A stretch of DNA of 64,000 nucleotides from Mycobacterium barrassiae (lineage in GTDB: Bacteria > Actinomycetota > Actinomycetes > Mycobacteriales > Mycobacteriaceae). Positions within the stretch are counted from its first letter, which is position 1. Each line of letters begins with the position of its first letter. The stretch is taken from contig NZ_JACKUK010000042.1 in NCBI RefSeq assembly GCF_025822765.1, positions 81,814 to 145,813 of the forward strand, in the 5' to 3' direction. The position numbers and the translations under genes are program-made. Below the pieces are notes generated by a model. That model saw nothing but the letters and a program-made list of their open reading frames with translations, was not told the DNA's origin and did not search any database. Below, one piece after another: positions 63,186-64,000 of the stretch.

Positions 63186-63239
63186 AATCTAGACAGTGAC
63201 AAGATGGAACGTAGGTAACAATCTAGCCACTGTCAAGAT
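63186..63239. promoter_or_regulatory. Repeated operator between DoxX and TetR genes
   Basis: Two direct copies, AATCTAGACAGTGACAAGAT (63186-63205) and AATCTAGCCACTGTCAAGAT (63220-63239), match at 17 of 20 positions and start 34 bases apart. Each has partial inverted symmetry (AATCT...AGAT). They fill the gap between the divergent starts at 63176 and 63259, as expected for TetR autoregulation. Confidence 0.7.
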
Positions 63240-63258
63240 TCCCGGTTATGATGGCCAC

Positions 63259-63825
63259 ATGAGCAGGGCTTCCTATCACCACGGCGACCTGAAGGCCGTC
63301 ATCCTGGCGCAGGCCGCCGAACTCGTGGCCCAGCGCGGCGCCGACGGCATCTCGCTACGGGAATTGGCCAGGGAAGCCGGGGTGTCTCACGCGGCGCCTG
63401 CGCATCACTTCACCGATCGTCGCGGCCTCTTCACCGCGCTGTCGACCCAGGGCTGGCGACTACTGGCCGAGGCCCTGAAAGGGGCCAGACCGGATTTCGT
63501 CGAGGCGGCTCTGGCGTACGTCCGGTTCGCGCTCGACCATCCCGGGCACTACGCCGTGATGTTCGACCGTTCGCTCGTCGATCCCGACGACCCCGAGCTG
63601 ATCGCGGCGCAGGAGGCGGCGGGTGCAGAACTGAGACAGGGCGTCGGCACTTTGAACGACGCGCGCGCGGAGAAGGATCCTCAAGCCGCGGCGCTGGCGG
63701 CGTGGTCTCTGGTGCACGGCTTTTCGCTGCTGTGGCTGAACGGCAACATTCCAGCGATCGACACCGACGGCGACCCGATGGGGACTGTGCACCGTGTCGC
63801 GGGGATGCTGTTCAAGACGCGGTAG
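63259..63825 (+). CDS. TetR family regulator, divergent from DoxX
   Basis: This 188-residue regulator starts MSRASYHHGDLKAVIL, the usual beginning of the TetR group with TetR_C_33/WHG domains. The HTH is SLRELAREAGVSHAAPAHHFTDRRGLF and the WHG-like part is AWSLVHGFSLLWLNG. The longer frame to 63196 would run through the operator and is rejected. The likely target is doxX and itself. Confidence 0.92.
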   Translation: MSRASYHHGDLKAVILAQAAELVAQRGADGISLRELAREAGVSHAAPAHHFTDRRGLFTALSTQGWRLLAEALKGARPDFVEAALAYVRFALDHPGHYAVMFDRSLVDPDDPELIAAQEAAGAELRQGVGTLNDARAEKDPQAAALAAWSLVHGFSLLWLNGNIPAIDTDGDPMGTVHRVAGMLFKTR

Positions 63826-63835
63826 CGTGCCACCT

Positions 63836-64000
63836 ATGACCGATACTTCCCTCACCGATATCCCACTGACCACTCTCGACGGTCAACCGACCACGCTCGG
63901 CCAACTCGCCGACGGCGCCGCACTGGTGGTCAACGTCGCCTCGAAATGTGGTCTCACGCCGCAGTACACCGCGCTGGAGAAGTTGGCCAAGGACTACCGG
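63836..64000 (+). CDS. Glutathione peroxidase family protein (partial)
   Basis: The first 55 residues are present and run off the window. They show the thioredoxin-fold start (LTDIPLTTLDGQPTTLG) and the peroxidatic site VVNVASKCGLTPQY with C38 as peroxidatic cysteine. Bacterial cysteine-type GPx enzymes usually use thioredoxin or another thiol as reductant. It lies 10 bases after the TetR stop and may be co-transcribed with it. Confidence 0.92.
   Translation, partial: MTDTSLTDIPLTTLDGQPTTLGQLADGAALVVNVASKCGLTPQYTALEKLAKDYR

Overview
The window is 64 kb of high-GC actinobacterial chromosome with many GTG starts and tightly overlapping genes. The right-hand two thirds follow, gene by gene, the Mycobacterium tuberculosis phoP-phoR / cyp51 / purD-purB-purC / ptrB neighbourhood. 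Proteins unmistakably resemble PhoP, PhoR, AdhB, CYP51 with its ferredoxin, CYP123, AldA, PurD, PurB, CYP126, PurC and PtrB. A RelZ-type RNase HII-like/(p)ppGpp synthetase, an intact ptrB and many extra catabolic genes point to a free-living, rapid-growing mycobacterium (Mycolicibacterium type) rather than the tuberculosis complex. I infer the genus and cannot name the species.

Layout. 1-8 kb: the tail of a 13E12-type HNH protein, then a minus-strand run of P450, XdhC, a four-gene molybdenum hydroxylase unit (large subunit, CoxG-like, FAD subunit, 2Fe-2S subunit) and a beta-hydroxyacid dehydrogenase. 8-12.3 kb: cell-envelope genes, namely a VanX-like dipeptidase, a 42-residue zinc-ribbon protein, and a large secreted DUF4185 protein coupled to a small secreted partner. 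12.3-24.9 kb: accessory metabolism, with an MFS transporter, an MDR reductase, two cutinases, a P450 with divergent TetR, an orphan FrdA/SdhA-like flavoprotein, a CrtI-like oxidoreductase with its own TetR and a striking double operator. 25-27.4 kb: small secreted proteins, a Tat-exported cupin, an HNH nuclease and tRNA-Thr(TGT).

27.4-40.6 kb: a decapeptide-repeat protein; phoP-phoR with a PhoP box; then the minus-strand cyp51 region, reading in transcription order TetR, CYP123, SDR, CYP51, ferredoxin, NTF2-like protein, AdhB, flavin reductase, second NTF2-like protein, SDR and HIT protein. 40.6-45.5 kb: the divergent aldA, SDR, beta-hydroxyacid dehydrogenase and carboxymuconolactone-decarboxylase operon. 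Two copies of one palindrome sit at the starts of the two divergent units, so the TetR probably controls both.

45.5-64 kb: a CYP125-like/TetR operon, purD, a Tat esterase, TetR, SDR, an amino-acid permease, relZ, then purB-cyp126-TDT transporter with GTGA overlaps. Next come a DUF559 gene bracketed by two related 53-bp quasi-palindromes, a membrane protein, purC-ptrB, a DoxX/TetR divergent pair and the start of a glutathione peroxidase.

The region encodes six cytochromes P450 and six TetR regulators, several with a clear operator beside them. Its theme is TetR-controlled oxidative lipid or xenobiotic metabolism interleaved with conserved purine synthesis and PhoPR. No stretch over 300 bases lacks a gene. 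I saw no insertion sequence, prophage or CRISPR array.
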